Of a stretch of 64,000 nt of DNA, positions 45,154 to 54,972 are shown piece by piece (within the stretch, counting starts at the first letter, position 1; every line of letters starts with the position of its first letter). The notes below the pieces were generated by a model, which saw only the letters and a list, made by a program, of their open reading frames with translations, was not told the DNA's origin and made no database searches. Source of the stretch: Flavobacterium sp. ACN2. Its GTDB lineage: Bacteria; Bacteroidota; Bacteroidia; Flavobacteriales; Flavobacteriaceae. Position numbers and translations under genes: made by a program. The stretch is taken from positions 62,001 through 126,000 of the forward strand of contig NZ_MRCM01000018.1 of assembly GCF_002303885.1 (NCBI RefSeq), written 5' to 3'.

Positions 45154-46221
45154 TTAAGATTTATAATCCTCAAACGCTTCTAGAATCAATTTATTTTCAA
45201 CGGATTGGTTAATTTTTATTTTTCCGATTCCTTCAATCAATGCAAATTGAATTAAACCGTATTCATTTTTTTTGTCATGAATTAGCAATTCTAAGATCGG
45301 ATCGATATCTTTTTCTTCAAAAATTACATCGTCATAAATGTCTTTAATCACTGCTTTAATCTCTCTATATTCTTCTGCAGAAATTAATCCTTTTTGAAGA
45401 GAAATATAACTTTCCAAAATCATTCCAACCGCAATGGCTTCTCCATGTAGTAAAGTGATTTTTTCTTCACTTTCTAGAAAATATCCTTCAATGGCGTGTC
45501 CTAACGTATGTCCGAAATTTAAAGCTTTACGGATGTTTTTCTCAGTTGGATCCTGAATTACGATTTCATTCTTGATTTCAACCGAGCGATAAATCAATTG
45601 ATCTAATTCATCAAAAACAATTGATTTCAAATCTGAAAATTGTCTCCAGTACGGCGCATCATATATTAACCCGTGTTTTAGCATTTCTGCCAAACCAGAA
45701 CGCATTTCGCTTTGTGGTAGTGTTTCTAAATATTGCGTATCAATTAAAACCATTTGAGGCACGTTGATAACGCCAATCTGATTTTTAAGATTTCCTAAGT
45801 CAACACCAGTTTTTCCTCCAACAGAAGCATCAACCATAGATAATAATGTAGTAGGGATATTAATGAAATTTACACCTCTTTTAAAAGTAGAAGCAACAAA
45901 ACCACCTAAGTCTGTAACAACGCCACCTCCCAAATTAATAACTAGCGATTTTCTATCAGCACCAAGTTCTGTTAATATATTCCATATCTCGATACAAGTC
46001 TCAATGTTTTTATTGGCTTCACCAGCTTCAAATTCAATGATTTCGATCGCTAAATCTGTCTCTAATAAAGGAATAAATTTTGGCAAACAATGTTCATTAG
46101 TCTGATCATCTACGATTATAAATATGTTAGAATATTTATTCTCTCTCAAATGTTTATTTAAAGCTTCGTAAGCATTCTCATTAAAATGTACGAGATAATT
46201 ATTGGCTTGAATAGATTGCAT
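45154..46221 (-). CDS. aroB: 3-Dehydroquinate synthase
   Basis: Second step of the shikimate pathway, NAD and Zn dependent, cytosolic. 355 residues from ATG at 46221 (MQSIQANNYLVHF); the in-frame start at 46278 would add 19 residues that are not typical. NAD motif GGGVVTDLGGFVASTFKRG, substrate motif GGKTGVDLGNLKNQIG, zinc ligands in LAEMLKHG, HTLGHAIEG and LLHGEAIAVGM. The O-antigen ligase gene lies upstream on the same strand but 138 bp away. Confidence 0.95.
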   Translation of the reverse strand: MQSIQANNYLVHFNENAYEALNKHLRENKYSNIFIIVDDQTNEHCLPKFIPLLETDLAIEIIEFEAGEANKNIETCIEIWNILTELGADRKSLVINLGGGVVTDLGGFVASTFKRGVNFINIPTTLLSMVDASVGGKTGVDLGNLKNQIGVINVPQMVLIDTQYLETLPQSEMRSGLAEMLKHGLIYDAPYWRQFSDLKSIVFDELDQLIYRSVEIKNEIVIQDPTEKNIRKALNFGHTLGHAIEGYFLESEEKITLLHGEAIAVGMILESYISLQKGLISAEEYREIKAVIKDIYDDVIFEEKDIDPILELLIHDKKNEYGLIQFALIEGIGKIKINQSVENKLILEAFEDYKS

Positions 46222-46359
46222 AATTCTTTTGTTAATTGAAAGCGCAAAATAAGGCATTTTTAACGTAATAATATTCAAACTTCTGGGCTAATTTGTTTTA
46301 AAATAAATTAGCCTATATCATTTAGCAGCTTTCTTAAATTCAAAATTTCGCCTGTATAG

Positions 46360-49065
46360 CTAATTGCATTTGTTAGCAATTAGTGCTTCAGCATCACGAT
46401 AGCTTTTGCTTTTTGATATATGCAAATACTTACATGCATTACTATTGTCATTTACTTGGAGATAACAAATTGCAAGGAAATATTCTGTTTTTCCACCATT
46501 TAAGCCCGGATACTTTAAAGCATTCAAAAGATAATTTATGGCTTTTTTTGACTGGCCGACTTTTAAATAATAGAAACCAATATTTTGTGCAGCGTAAATA
46601 CTTTTTGGATCAATTTTTAAAGCTTTTTGGTAAGACTCAAGAGCTTCATCCATTTTTTTCTGTTCTTCAAATTTTTGTCCTTCTGTAATTAAATCTGCGA
46701 TTAAAAGATCATTTTTACGCTTTTTAAATGCAGCTTCTTCTGCATCAGTATTCTGAATTTTAGACATTAATTGTTTTGCAGCAGAATAATTTTTCTCTTT
46801 TGCTAAGTTAAAATACTTAAGTGCATTAGCTTTATCATTTTCTTTTAAATAACAAATACCTAAGAAAAACTCTGTCTTTCCGCCATTTAAACCAGGCGAT
46901 TTTAATGCTTCAAGAAAAGCATTTATTGCTTTTTTATTTTGCCCCTGCTTTAAATAATTAAATCCTATATTTTGAGATACGTACACATTTCTAGGATCAA
47001 TTTTTAACGCTTTTTCATAGGAATGTAAAGCATTGTTTAAATCCGATTTGTTTTCAAAATTATGACCTCCAATTAGATAACTTGTAATTAAAAGTTCGTT
47101 TTTTTGTATTGTTAAGAGACTATCTTTAGGGAATTTCCTCAATCCTTCATCAATAAATTTAAGTAAATTTCGATAATTATAGCCTGAATATTGAAGTCCG
47201 CGAGCTGCAATATTCCATGTTTGAGGCATTGGTCTGTATTCCGAAAACAACTTATTCTGTTTTATTATTTCTAATGTGTCCCTTTTAGATATAGCAAATT
47301 TAATTGCATTATTAAATATGTCATAATTTCTTGGACGTAGATAAAAAGCTTGTTTTGAATAAATATAAGCACTATCAATATTTCCTTTATGTTTAGAAAT
47401 GACTTGCTTGTAAAACTCAATACGTCCAGCATAACCATTAATTTTACTTGCTTTTGAAAAACAGTTAAGTGCCTTTTCGTAATTTTTCTCGCGTACATAA
47501 TAAATTCCAGCATATTCATAAAATGACTCTGAACTACTAAGTGTATTGGGATATGCTGACATTTTATTCACTACTTCATCTCCGCTAAGAACACCTTTTG
47601 TGTTCATGTTTATATCGTCAAGAGCAATTAAGTATTCTAAGTTTGAAGCTTTATAAATTATAAAAGCAGAATAACTTGTTAGTAGAGATACTATAATTAT
47701 AATTGAAACTGTAATTTTTAATGAAATTTTATTTGATGGCACGATTTGATCTATTTCAGTATTAGCCAAGCTCAAGGCTAAAATCAAACTAAAAAATATA
47801 GCCATTGTAGGTCTGTACATCGGGAAATTAAAGAAAGAATCTATACCATATGCAATTAGCAACATCAATGTTAAGATCGCAATAAGTTGCTTATCGGTGC
47901 TATTTGGCTTAATTATCTTCTTCAAATTAATAATTAAAAGATAAATAAATATAGAAAGGTAAATTAAACCATTAATAATACCTGTTTCAGCTAAGATTTC
48001 AAGAAAGTCATTATGGGCATGCAAAGAAACAGTTGAATCGTTAGAAGTAGTCCTTTCATAAGGAATGGATTCGACTTGATAATTACCTAATCCAATTCCA
48101 AAAATTGGATTTTTTTCGCTCATTTTAATTGCATTACCCCAAAATGTTAATCTAGCCTTTGATGAAGCGTCATCAGTATTAATCTGGCTAACTCTGTTCT
48201 CCAACGATGCATATCGTTCCTTGTCTTTAGATTTTTCAAAAATTGAATTTACAAATAATACAGCTATTAAAACAGGAATTATTAAATATATAATCCTTAT
48301 GAAATTCGATTTACTAAGAGATCCTTTAAGTAGATAAATGATGTAGACAGTATAGATTAAAAAAAGATTTATTAAAGGAGTTCTTGCGCCAGTTAGAAAA
48401 ATGACTGCACTTACTGAAAATAATGCGACGAGAAGGAACCATTTTTTATAACCATCGTAATAAGTTATTCCAAGCAATAAAAATGGAACTTTGATTGTAA
48501 GACTTGCTGCAAGTATATTTATATTTCCTGTATTTCCTTTCATTGCATGCAAAAGATCTATTATGGAAGCATGTCGCGGAATAATTATAAAATTGCATAA
48601 TTGCAACCAAGCCTGTAAAAAAGCGCTAATACCTACGATTATAGTAATTTTATAAAGCAGATCTAGCTTGTCTTTCAGTAGAATAGTGAGATTTATAAAT
48701 AAGCAAAATACAATTACTATTTCAGTAAATTTAGTATAAACTAGCGATGTGTTTTTTGCTGCAAAAAGAGATATTCCGCAAAGAAATACAAAAGCTAGAT
48801 AAAGTTTAAAAAGGAAACTCTTTTTTAATATTGACAATGAGGTAATTGAAGTTATATCTGAATTAAAGTAAAAATAAAAGCCCAATAGCATATTTATCAG
48901 TGACAAATAAAGGAATTGAGGATTGATGATTTCTAAACTTTTAAAATAAGGAAAAAAGTCAATTGCGAGTAATGAAATAATAACTGTTAGAACAGTAAAG
49001 CTTGAGATGCTTTGCTTTCTTTTTGTTTCATTAAGTATTTTATCAATTGCATTCATAACACTCAT
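46360..49065 (-). CDS. O-antigen ligase/polymerase-family protein with C-terminal TPR domains
   Basis: 901 residues. The first 465 form about twelve membrane helices with the large periplasmic loop of Wzy/WaaL proteins, including the conserved GIGLGNYQ and HAHNDFLEILAETG motif near 345-360. The second half is TPR-like, with a nearly exact internal duplication of about 125 residues: EKALKIDPRNVYVSQNIGF matches QKALKIDPKSIYAAQNIGF, and both copies contain PGLNGGKTE. It should join or polymerise surface polysaccharide at the periplasmic face. The TPR part may organise the complex. Confidence 0.86.
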   Translation of the reverse strand: MSVMNAIDKILNETKRKQSISSFTVLTVIISLLAIDFFPYFKSLEIINPQFLYLSLINMLLGFYFYFNSDITSITSLSILKKSFLFKLYLAFVFLCGISLFAAKNTSLVYTKFTEIVIVFCLFINLTILLKDKLDLLYKITIIVGISAFLQAWLQLCNFIIIPRHASIIDLLHAMKGNTGNINILAASLTIKVPFLLLGITYYDGYKKWFLLVALFSVSAVIFLTGARTPLINLFLIYTVYIIYLLKGSLSKSNFIRIIYLIIPVLIAVLFVNSIFEKSKDKERYASLENRVSQINTDDASSKARLTFWGNAIKMSEKNPIFGIGLGNYQVESIPYERTTSNDSTVSLHAHNDFLEILAETGIINGLIYLSIFIYLLIINLKKIIKPNSTDKQLIAILTLMLLIAYGIDSFFNFPMYRPTMAIFFSLILALSLANTEIDQIVPSNKISLKITVSIIIIVSLLTSYSAFIIYKASNLEYLIALDDINMNTKGVLSGDEVVNKMSAYPNTLSSSESFYEYAGIYYVREKNYEKALNCFSKASKINGYAGRIEFYKQVISKHKGNIDSAYIYSKQAFYLRPRNYDIFNNAIKFAISKRDTLEIIKQNKLFSEYRPMPQTWNIAARGLQYSGYNYRNLLKFIDEGLRKFPKDSLLTIQKNELLITSYLIGGHNFENKSDLNNALHSYEKALKIDPRNVYVSQNIGFNYLKQGQNKKAINAFLEALKSPGLNGGKTEFFLGICYLKENDKANALKYFNLAKEKNYSAAKQLMSKIQNTDAEEAAFKKRKNDLLIADLITEGQKFEEQKKMDEALESYQKALKIDPKSIYAAQNIGFYYLKVGQSKKAINYLLNALKYPGLNGGKTEYFLAICYLQVNDNSNACKYLHISKSKSYRDAEALIANKCN

Positions 49066-49217
49066 TTTTTTGCAAAATTAGTAAAAATTCAAAGTAATTT
49101 CTTACTTATTTGGAAAATAATTATTCTATCGCATTCTTTAGCTAAAATTGATTTCTTTTTTATTGCTAAAATTGAAAAATATGATACCATTTAGTGAATA
49201 ATATTCAAAACACTCTA

Positions 49218-49225
49218 TATCTTTG
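49218..49225 (+). promoter_or_regulatory. Putative -7 element (TATCTTTG) for proline dehydrogenase
   Basis: An exact TAnnTTTG match, 17 bp ahead of the ATG. Confidence 0.5.
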
Positions 49226-49242
49226 CACAAAAACTAAACTTA

Positions 49243-50412
49243 ATGGAAAAAATATTCGATAACACACAAGTTGCGTTTTCGCTAAAAAGTGATACAGAAC
49301 TTGATAGAGCTTATTTCCTTTTCAAAATGATTGACAGTGAACCTCTAGTAAGAATAGGAACTGCTGTAACAAATTTTGCAATTAAAGCTCATTTACCAGT
49401 AGAAGGATTAATTCGTGCAACTGTTTTTGATCACTTTTGTGGTGGTGTAAACGAAAACGACTGTCTTACTGTTGTAGATAAAATGTTTACAAAAGGCGTT
49501 TCGTCTGTTTTAGATTATTCTGTTGAAGGAAAAGAAGAAGAGGAGCAATTTGATGCTGCATTAGAAATGACTTTAAGAACTATTGATTTTGCTAAAGAAC
49601 GTTTAGCAATTCCATTTGCAGTTTTTAAACCAACAGGTTTAGGTCGTTTTGAATTGTACGAAAAATTAGGAGAAAAACAAACTCTTAATCCCGCAGAACA
49701 AGCAGAGTGGGATCGAGTAGTGGCCCGTTTTGATAAAGTTTGTGGCGAAGCTCATAAAAAAGATGTTGCCTTATTAATTGATGGTGAAGAAAGCTGGATG
49801 CAAGATGCAGCTGATGATTTGGTTACCGATATGATGCGTAAATACAATAAAGAAAAAGCAATTGTATTTAACACTTTGCAAATGTATCGTTGGGATCGTT
49901 TAGATTATTTGAAAAAACTTCATGAGGTAGCGAAATCCGAAGGTTTTTATATCGGAATGAAACTAGTTCGTGGCGCTTACATGGAAAAAGAAAACAAAAG
50001 AGCGGAAGAAAAAGGTTATGTTTCTCCAATCTGTGTTTCTAAAGAAGCTACTGATATCAATTACGATAATGCTGTACAATATATGTTAGAGCATATTGAA
50101 AAAATGGCCATTTTTGCAGGAACTCACAACGAATTGAGCTCTTATAAATTAATGGAAATGATGGCCCAAAAAGGAATCGCTAAAAATGATTCTAGAATTT
50201 GGTTCGGACAATTATACGGAATGAGTGATAATATTAGCTACAACTTAGCAGAAAATGGTTATAACGTTGCTAAATACTTACCATTCGGACCTGTAAAAGA
50301 TGTTATGCCGTACTTGATTCGTCGTGCAGAAGAGAATACTTCTGTTGCTGGTCAAACTAGCCGCGAATTATCTATGATTAAAGCAGAACGTAAACGTAGA
50401 AAAGGGAAATAA
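49243..50412 (+). CDS. Proline dehydrogenase
   Basis: 389 residues, FAD-dependent barrel. VFKPTGLGRFELYEKLG, LLIDGEESWMQDAADDLV, the FAD-binding VRGAYMEKENKRAEEKGY and the C-terminal YLPFGPVKDVMPYLIRRAEEN are characteristic. It oxidises proline to pyrroline-5-carboxylate, feeding electrons to the quinone pool. It is a monofunctional form without the P5C dehydrogenase domain. The product is then oxidised by a P5C dehydrogenase that is not in this window. It has its own promoter and terminator. Confidence 0.95.
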   Translation: MEKIFDNTQVAFSLKSDTELDRAYFLFKMIDSEPLVRIGTAVTNFAIKAHLPVEGLIRATVFDHFCGGVNENDCLTVVDKMFTKGVSSVLDYSVEGKEEEEQFDAALEMTLRTIDFAKERLAIPFAVFKPTGLGRFELYEKLGEKQTLNPAEQAEWDRVVARFDKVCGEAHKKDVALLIDGEESWMQDAADDLVTDMMRKYNKEKAIVFNTLQMYRWDRLDYLKKLHEVAKSEGFYIGMKLVRGAYMEKENKRAEEKGYVSPICVSKEATDINYDNAVQYMLEHIEKMAIFAGTHNELSSYKLMEMMAQKGIAKNDSRIWFGQLYGMSDNISYNLAENGYNVAKYLPFGPVKDVMPYLIRRAEENTSVAGQTSRELSMIKAERKRRKGK

Positions 50413-50434
50413 TTCAGTTTACAGTTTAATATAG

Positions 50435-50467
50435 AAAAAGCTTCAATTAAAATTGAAGCTTTTTTAT
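50435..50467. terminator. Terminator after proline dehydrogenase
   Basis: Stem AAAAAGCTTCAATT with its complement and T6. Confidence 0.85.
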
Positions 50468-50488
50468 TCGAAATAAGTCAGTATTATT

Positions 50489-50573
50489 AAACCCGACAGT
50501 TTTTAAGAATCTTTCGGGTTTGTTATTTGAGATAAAAAAACTCCATTTGATCTTTAAATGGAGTTTTTTTTTG
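50489..50573. repeat. Degenerate palindrome and a second bidirectional terminator
   Basis: 50489-50521 resembles the AAACCCGACAG palindrome at 28304-28336 with mismatches. 50534-50573 is a stem of AAAAACTCCATTT with its complement, loop GATCTT, T-rich on both sides, separating the convergent genes. Confidence 0.7.
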
Positions 50574-50605
50574 AATTTGGATTTTATAAAAATTGGATTT
50601 TCAAA

Positions 50606-52396
50606 TTAAGAGTTACTAAACTGTAAGTTGCTTAAATTCTTGTAAATTCCGTTTTCTAAGTTTATTAGTTCTTGATGTGTTCCTTCTTCAGAAATTCTTC
50701 CGTTGTCTAAAACTAAGATTTTGTCTGCATTTCTAATTGTAGAAAGCCTGTGCGCAATAATAATGCTTGTTCTTCCTTCCATCAGAACTTCTAGAGCTTC
50801 TTGAACTAGTTTTTCGCTTTCACTATCTAAAGAAGAAGTTGCTTCGTCTAAGATCAAAATGCTTGGGTTTTTAAGCAAAGCTCTCGCAATTGCGATACGC
50901 TGACGCTGACCTCCAGAAAGCTTAACTCCACGTTCTCCAACCAAAGTTTCAAATTTCTCAGGGAAACCATCTACAAAATTGAACGCATTAGCTTGTTTAG
51001 CGGCTGCTATAATTTCTTCTTCAGAAGCGTTTGGATTTCCATAAGCAATATTTTCTCTAATTGTTCCACCAAACAAAATAACATCTTGAGGAACGATACT
51101 CATATTTCCTCGAAGATTTTCTAAATCATAATCGTAAATATTTTTTCCATCAACTAAAATTTCTCCTGAAGTTATATCGTAAAAACGCAATAAAAGCGAA
51201 GAAATAGTAGATTTTCCGGCTCCACTTGGTCCAACGATTGCTATTTTCTGGCCGAATTCGGCATTGAAATTCACATCTTTTAAAACCTGAACTTCCTTTC
51301 TTGAAGGATAACTAAAAGCAACGTTATTGAAAGCTACATTTCCTTTTATTTTTTCAACTGCCGAAAGTCTTGGCTTAGCATTGATTTCTTCTGGAGTTTC
51401 TTCTAATAATTCAAAAACACGCTCTGTTGCGCCAACTGCTTTTTGAATTTGCGCGTACATTTCTGCAATTCCACCAAAAGAAGCACCAATAAATGTAGTA
51501 TATAATACAAACGAGATTAAATCACCAACACCTTCAACTTCTCCTTTAATCGTTAATGTGATTCCGTACCAAACAACAGCAACAACACATCCGAAAAGGC
51601 AAAGAATAATAAACGAAGCAAAATAACCTCTGTATTGACCACCTTTAATAGCGATTTTTACAATTTCTCTAATTTTGTTTTTATAACGCTGAATTTCGTA
51701 CCATTCGTTAGCAAATGCTTTTACATTGCTAATTCCTTGCAGCGTTTCTTCAACTATAACTTGGCTTTCGGCAACTTTATCTTGTGTCTTTTTTCCGTAC
51801 TTACGAATGAATCTTCCAAAGATCACAGCAGCAACTGCTACAATAGGTACAATTGCTAGCATCATTAAGGTTAATTTTGGACTAATGCTTCCTAAAATTA
51901 CAAAACCTCCAATAATTAAAATAAACTGACGCAGAAACTCTGCAATAGTGGTGCTGAAAGTATCTTGCAATTGCGAAATATCGGCACTGATTCTACTATT
52001 AAGTTCTCCAACACGTTTTTGAGAATAAAACGACATGGGTAATTTTATCAGATTCTCATATAATGCAAAACGAATATTAGAAAGAGAGTTTTCGGTAAAA
52101 TTTACAAACAATGAAATTCTGAAAAACGAGAAAATTGCCTGAAGTGCGAGAATTACCATTAAACCAAGAGCAATTTCGTTTGCTTTAGAAAGATCTTTAT
52201 TCGTAACGCAATCAACCAACATTCCCATCAATTTAGGAAAGGCTAGGGCAGTGGCACTTGTTAAAAATAAGAAAACCAATCCCAGGAAGAATTTCCATTT
52301 GTGGTTTTTAGCGTATTTAAAAATTCGGAGAGCTTTTTGTAGGGAGTTAGAGTTTAATTTAGCTTTAGGTAAATCATTTTCTTGAAATCTTGCCAT
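50606..52396 (-). CDS. ABC exporter (fused permease and ATPase)
   Basis: 596 residues from ATG at 52396; an in-frame TTG at 52408 is less likely. Six membrane helices (about 30-325) precede the nucleotide-binding domain (about 345-595): Walker A GPSGAGKST, signature LSGGQ, Walker B ILDEATSSLD and the switch IIAHRLSTI. It works as a homo- or heterodimer; the layout is of the MsbA/multidrug type, so lipid or drug export is plausible. The substrate is unknown. Nothing else lies in its operon. Confidence 0.92.
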   Translation of the reverse strand: MARFQENDLPKAKLNSNSLQKALRIFKYAKNHKWKFFLGLVFLFLTSATALAFPKLMGMLVDCVTNKDLSKANEIALGLMVILALQAIFSFFRISLFVNFTENSLSNIRFALYENLIKLPMSFYSQKRVGELNSRISADISQLQDTFSTTIAEFLRQFILIIGGFVILGSISPKLTLMMLAIVPIVAVAAVIFGRFIRKYGKKTQDKVAESQVIVEETLQGISNVKAFANEWYEIQRYKNKIREIVKIAIKGGQYRGYFASFIILCLFGCVVAVVWYGITLTIKGEVEGVGDLISFVLYTTFIGASFGGIAEMYAQIQKAVGATERVFELLEETPEEINAKPRLSAVEKIKGNVAFNNVAFSYPSRKEVQVLKDVNFNAEFGQKIAIVGPSGAGKSTISSLLLRFYDITSGEILVDGKNIYDYDLENLRGNMSIVPQDVILFGGTIRENIAYGNPNASEEEIIAAAKQANAFNFVDGFPEKFETLVGERGVKLSGGQRQRIAIARALLKNPSILILDEATSSLDSESEKLVQEALEVLMEGRTSIIIAHRLSTIRNADKILVLDNGRISEEGTHQELINLENGIYKNLSNLQFSNS

Positions 52397-52592
52397 TTGA
52401 ATATACAATTAAGGTACGCAAAGGTATGACTATAGCAAATGAATACAAAAAGAATATCTTGAATAAGCTTTCGACTAATCAATTTTTAACTAAAATTTAG
52501 AAATTGCAGATTTTTTCTTTTTTTTAATTCGTTGAAAAATAGTTTTCTATATATTTTTATTGAAGTTTTTTTTACTTTTTTCAAAAAAAGGC

Positions 52593-52622
52593 TTGCAAAT
52601 ATAAAATCTAGCTGTATATTTG
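52593..52622 (+). promoter_or_regulatory. Promoter for the tRNA-Val/tRNA-Tyr unit
   Basis: TTG (52593-52595), a 19-bp spacer, TATATTTG (52615-52622). Transcription would start about 30 bp before the tRNA. Confidence 0.75.
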
Positions 52623-52659
52623 CACTCGCAATCACAAACGATAGCAGCCTAGTAAAATA

Positions 52660-52734
52660 GGGCGATTAGCTCAGCTGGTTCAGAGCACCTCGTTTACACC
52701 GAGGGGGTCGGGGGTTCGAACCCCTCATCGCCCA
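52660..52734 (+). tRNA. tRNA-Val (anticodon TAC)
   Basis: A full cloverleaf: acceptor GGGCGAT/ATCGCCC, D arm with GCTCAGCTGGTT, anticodon stem CCTCG/CGAGG with loop TTTACAC giving anticodon TAC, and T arm with GTTCGAAC (TTCGAAC loop). The CCA end is not encoded. 75 nt. Confidence 0.96.
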
Positions 52735-52812
52735 CAAATAAATCCTTAAGAAATTAAGGATTTTTTTTTGAATTTCGTGAATGCAATAAATTGTAATTTG
52801 CAATCAGATTTT

Positions 52813-52893
52813 GGGGAGATACTCAAGCGGCCAACGAGGGCAGACTGTAAATCTGCTGTGTGAACTTCGCAGGTTCGAATCCTGCTCTCCCCA
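52813..52893 (+). tRNA. tRNA-Tyr (anticodon GTA)
   Basis: Acceptor GGGGAGA/TCTCCCC, anticodon stem GCAGA/TCTGC around the loop CTGTAAA giving GTA, an extended variable arm (GTGTGAACTTCGC) as expected for bacterial tRNA-Tyr, and TTCGAAT in the T loop. 81 nt, CCA not encoded. Probably on the same transcript as tRNA-Val. Confidence 0.95.
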
Positions 52894-52951
52894 CAAAGAA
52901 ACGAAAAGCCTGTAAGTCTTTTGATTTACAGGATTTTTCTTTTTTAGTAGC

Positions 52952-53614
52952 TTATTTTATTTCTATACTTCCGCACAGAATTTCTTTATCTCTTATTTTA
53001 TAAAAAAGATTTTGTCCCTTTAAACTAAGTTCTGTTCTCAACACACCATATTGATCTCCTCCAATCAAACGAAACGTTACAACATAAAATGCAGTTGATT
53101 CTTTTGGTTTAATAGTCCTTTTTAATAAAGATGGTTTATCAATATTCTTATCAAAAAAAGTTTCTAAGTTTGTCAAACCATAATTAAACAAAGGTATTTT
53201 CTGAATTGTCATCGTGTCAGATGGAATCAATGTTTTGTAATATTTTCCAGGCAGAGTAGGAATCTCATAAGAATCTATAGGAAAGTTAATTTTCAATTCA
53301 ATAGAATCATCTGTTTCATTGATTATTCGAGTCCAAAATACAGCATAAATGTATTCGTTTCCTTTAGGATCAGTATATTTTATTCCGCCTTTGGGCAGGC
53401 TATTTTGTACTATTAGACTTTTGTCTTTAGAATTAGTATATACATATTTAGTATAAATGCTCTTATCAATATTACTATTAGATTTTTTATTCTTTTCTGT
53501 ATTCTTTACTGATTCTAAAGTTTGTTTATCAACAGTATCAAATCCTGAATTAATATCTTTCTTACAGGAAAAAAGTACGGTTACTAGTATCAGTAGTATT
53601 GTTGTTTTATTCAT
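52952..53614 (-). CDS. Putative lipoprotein of unknown function
   Basis: 220 residues with a lipoprotein signal (MNKTTILLILVTVLFSCKK, lipobox Cys17). The mature part starts with a Lys/Asn/Ser-rich linker and then a beta-rich domain, with several Ile, Thr and Tyr strands. No family recognised. Its start faces the divergent ECF sigma factor gene, 252 bp away. Confidence 0.75.
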   Translation of the reverse strand: MNKTTILLILVTVLFSCKKDINSGFDTVDKQTLESVKNTEKNKKSNSNIDKSIYTKYVYTNSKDKSLIVQNSLPKGGIKYTDPKGNEYIYAVFWTRIINETDDSIELKINFPIDSYEIPTLPGKYYKTLIPSDTMTIQKIPLFNYGLTNLETFFDKNIDKPSLLKRTIKPKESTAFYVVTFRLIGGDQYGVLRTELSLKGQNLFYKIRDKEILCGSIEIK

Positions 53615-53866
53615 TTTCTGTAAATAATAAATTGATTTCTATTTCAAGCAATTTAAAAAATATTTCAGGTTAATACATTAACCTTTTTAATATAAACAAA
53701 AGCCCTATAGCAAGAACAGTTAGAAATGTTAGGTTTATGATTTTTGGAGGAAACTGGAATTATATAAAAAAAGACCGTATTTTGATACTTTAAAGTCTTA
53801 ATAGGCAAAAAGATACATTCAATTCATCTTTAATTTTGCAACTCCAAAAATTAGAAATTTGATGTT

Positions 53867-54448
53867 ATGACTGAATTGAATATACCTGACTCTTTATTGA
53901 TAAAAAAATACGTAGAAGGTAACGAAGAAGCGCTCTCAAAATTAATTAACAGACATAAATCTAGAATATATGGTTTTATATGCTCGAAGATTAAGGATAC
54001 AGATATTGCAAATGATGTTTTTCAAGATACGTTTGTTAAAGTAATTAAGACACTTAAAAGCAATTCTTATAAGGAAGAAGATAAATTCGTTTCTTGGGTT
54101 ATGAGAATTTCTCACAATTTGATTATGGATCATTTCCGTAAAATAAAAAGAATGCCAATACAAAGAGATACTGATGAATTTTCCGTTTTTTCTATTCTAT
54201 CTGATAATTCTCCAAATATTGAAAATAGAATAATTACAAACCAGATTCAAATTGATTTAAAAAAACTGATAGAAGAACTCAATGACGATCAAAAAGAAAT
54301 AGTTGAAATGCGATTATATCGTAATATGAGTTTTAAAGAAATATCTGAAGAAAAAGAAATCAGTATAAATACAGCGTTGGGAAGAATGCGTTACGCCATA
54401 AACAATTTAAGAGCAATTATTATCAAAAATAAGATTACACTAATGTAA
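53867..54448 (+). CDS. ECF RNA polymerase sigma factor (orphan)
   Basis: 193 residues with region 2 (about 20-90, DVFQDTFVKVIKTL and the WVMRISHNLIMDHFRK segment) and region 4 (about 125-185, with MSFKEISEEKEISINTALGRMRYA as the HTH). Unlike the factor at 7801, no anti-sigma gene lies next to it: the following DNA holds only a short gene fragment and a terminator. Its control must come from elsewhere or from its own abundance. Confidence 0.9.
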   Translation: MTELNIPDSLLIKKYVEGNEEALSKLINRHKSRIYGFICSKIKDTDIANDVFQDTFVKVIKTLKSNSYKEEDKFVSWVMRISHNLIMDHFRKIKRMPIQRDTDEFSVFSILSDNSPNIENRIITNQIQIDLKKLIEELNDDQKEIVEMRLYRNMSFKEISEEKEISINTALGRMRYAINNLRAIIIKNKITLM

Positions 54449-54576
54449 AAAACTATTATCCAACTTTCAATATAAATCCAGCTGACAAATGGATTGAAGC
54501 TTTAGAAGAAATTGAACGATTAAATTCAGAGTTTTTAAAAGCTAAAGAAGAACATATTAAAGCTTTAAATACTTAA
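54433..54576 (+). pseudogene. Fragment of a helical C-terminus without a start codon
   Basis: An open frame of 47 codons runs to a TAA at 54574 and overlaps the end of the sigma gene in another frame, but contains no ATG. Its product (PADKWIEALEEIERLNSEF and further Lys/Glu-rich helix) looks like a coiled-coil C-terminus such as those of small XRE regulators in Bacteroidota. It may be the remnant of a gene whose 5' part was lost. Confidence 0.4.
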
Positions 54577-54579
54577 AAA

Positions 54580-54609
54580 CAAAAAAGAGACTCTAAAGTC
54601 TCTTTTTTG
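54580..54609. terminator. Terminator after the ECF sigma gene
   Basis: A stem of CAAAAAAGAGACT with its complement and a 4-nt loop, followed by T8. Confidence 0.8.
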
Positions 54610-54744
54610 TTTTTTTTAATCATTAACCTTATAATTTCTAGTCCGAAATTATAAATCCGTACTCCTGCATTATAAGCTCAGACCGATTTAAATCTTACTC
54701 CATATAATTTTGAGAAACATTTTTAAATCAATAAAATCAAAAGC

Positions 54745-54972
54745 TTATGAAGAAAATCTTTTTTGCAATCCTAATGCTGTCGGAATCAATTCTCCGTTGT
54801 CTATATAGCTATTAATTTTAGTTGCGATAGCATGATCACTCTTTAAGAAATCATTTTTAATTCGGTCTCCTGAAATAATATTTAACTCTTTTTCAGAATG
54901 TAGAATTTCCTCGACAGAAGGATATACAACTTCAGATATATTAAAACGAAAAATTATTTTTACTTCAGTCAT
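54745..54972 (-). CDS. Small protein resembling the NMP-binding part of adenylate kinase
   Basis: 75 residues. The middle reads IISGDRIKNDFLKSDHAIATKIN and then IDNGELIPTALG, a pattern close to the ISTGD...G.LVP segment that binds AMP in adenylate kinase. There is no P-loop at the N-terminus and no lid or C-terminal lobe, so it cannot be a complete kinase. Upstream sequence on the same strand gives no P-loop in any frame that I could find. It may be a degraded copy or a small gene that looks alike by chance. Confidence 0.5.
   Translation of the reverse strand: MTEVKIIFRFNISEVVYPSVEEILHSEKELNIISGDRIKNDFLKSDHAIATKINSYIDNGELIPTALGLQKRFSS

Noticed and set aside
52660-52893. tRNA genes as an integration site for a genomic island
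   Set aside because: The flanks show no integrase gene and no repeated tRNA 3' end downstream in the window.
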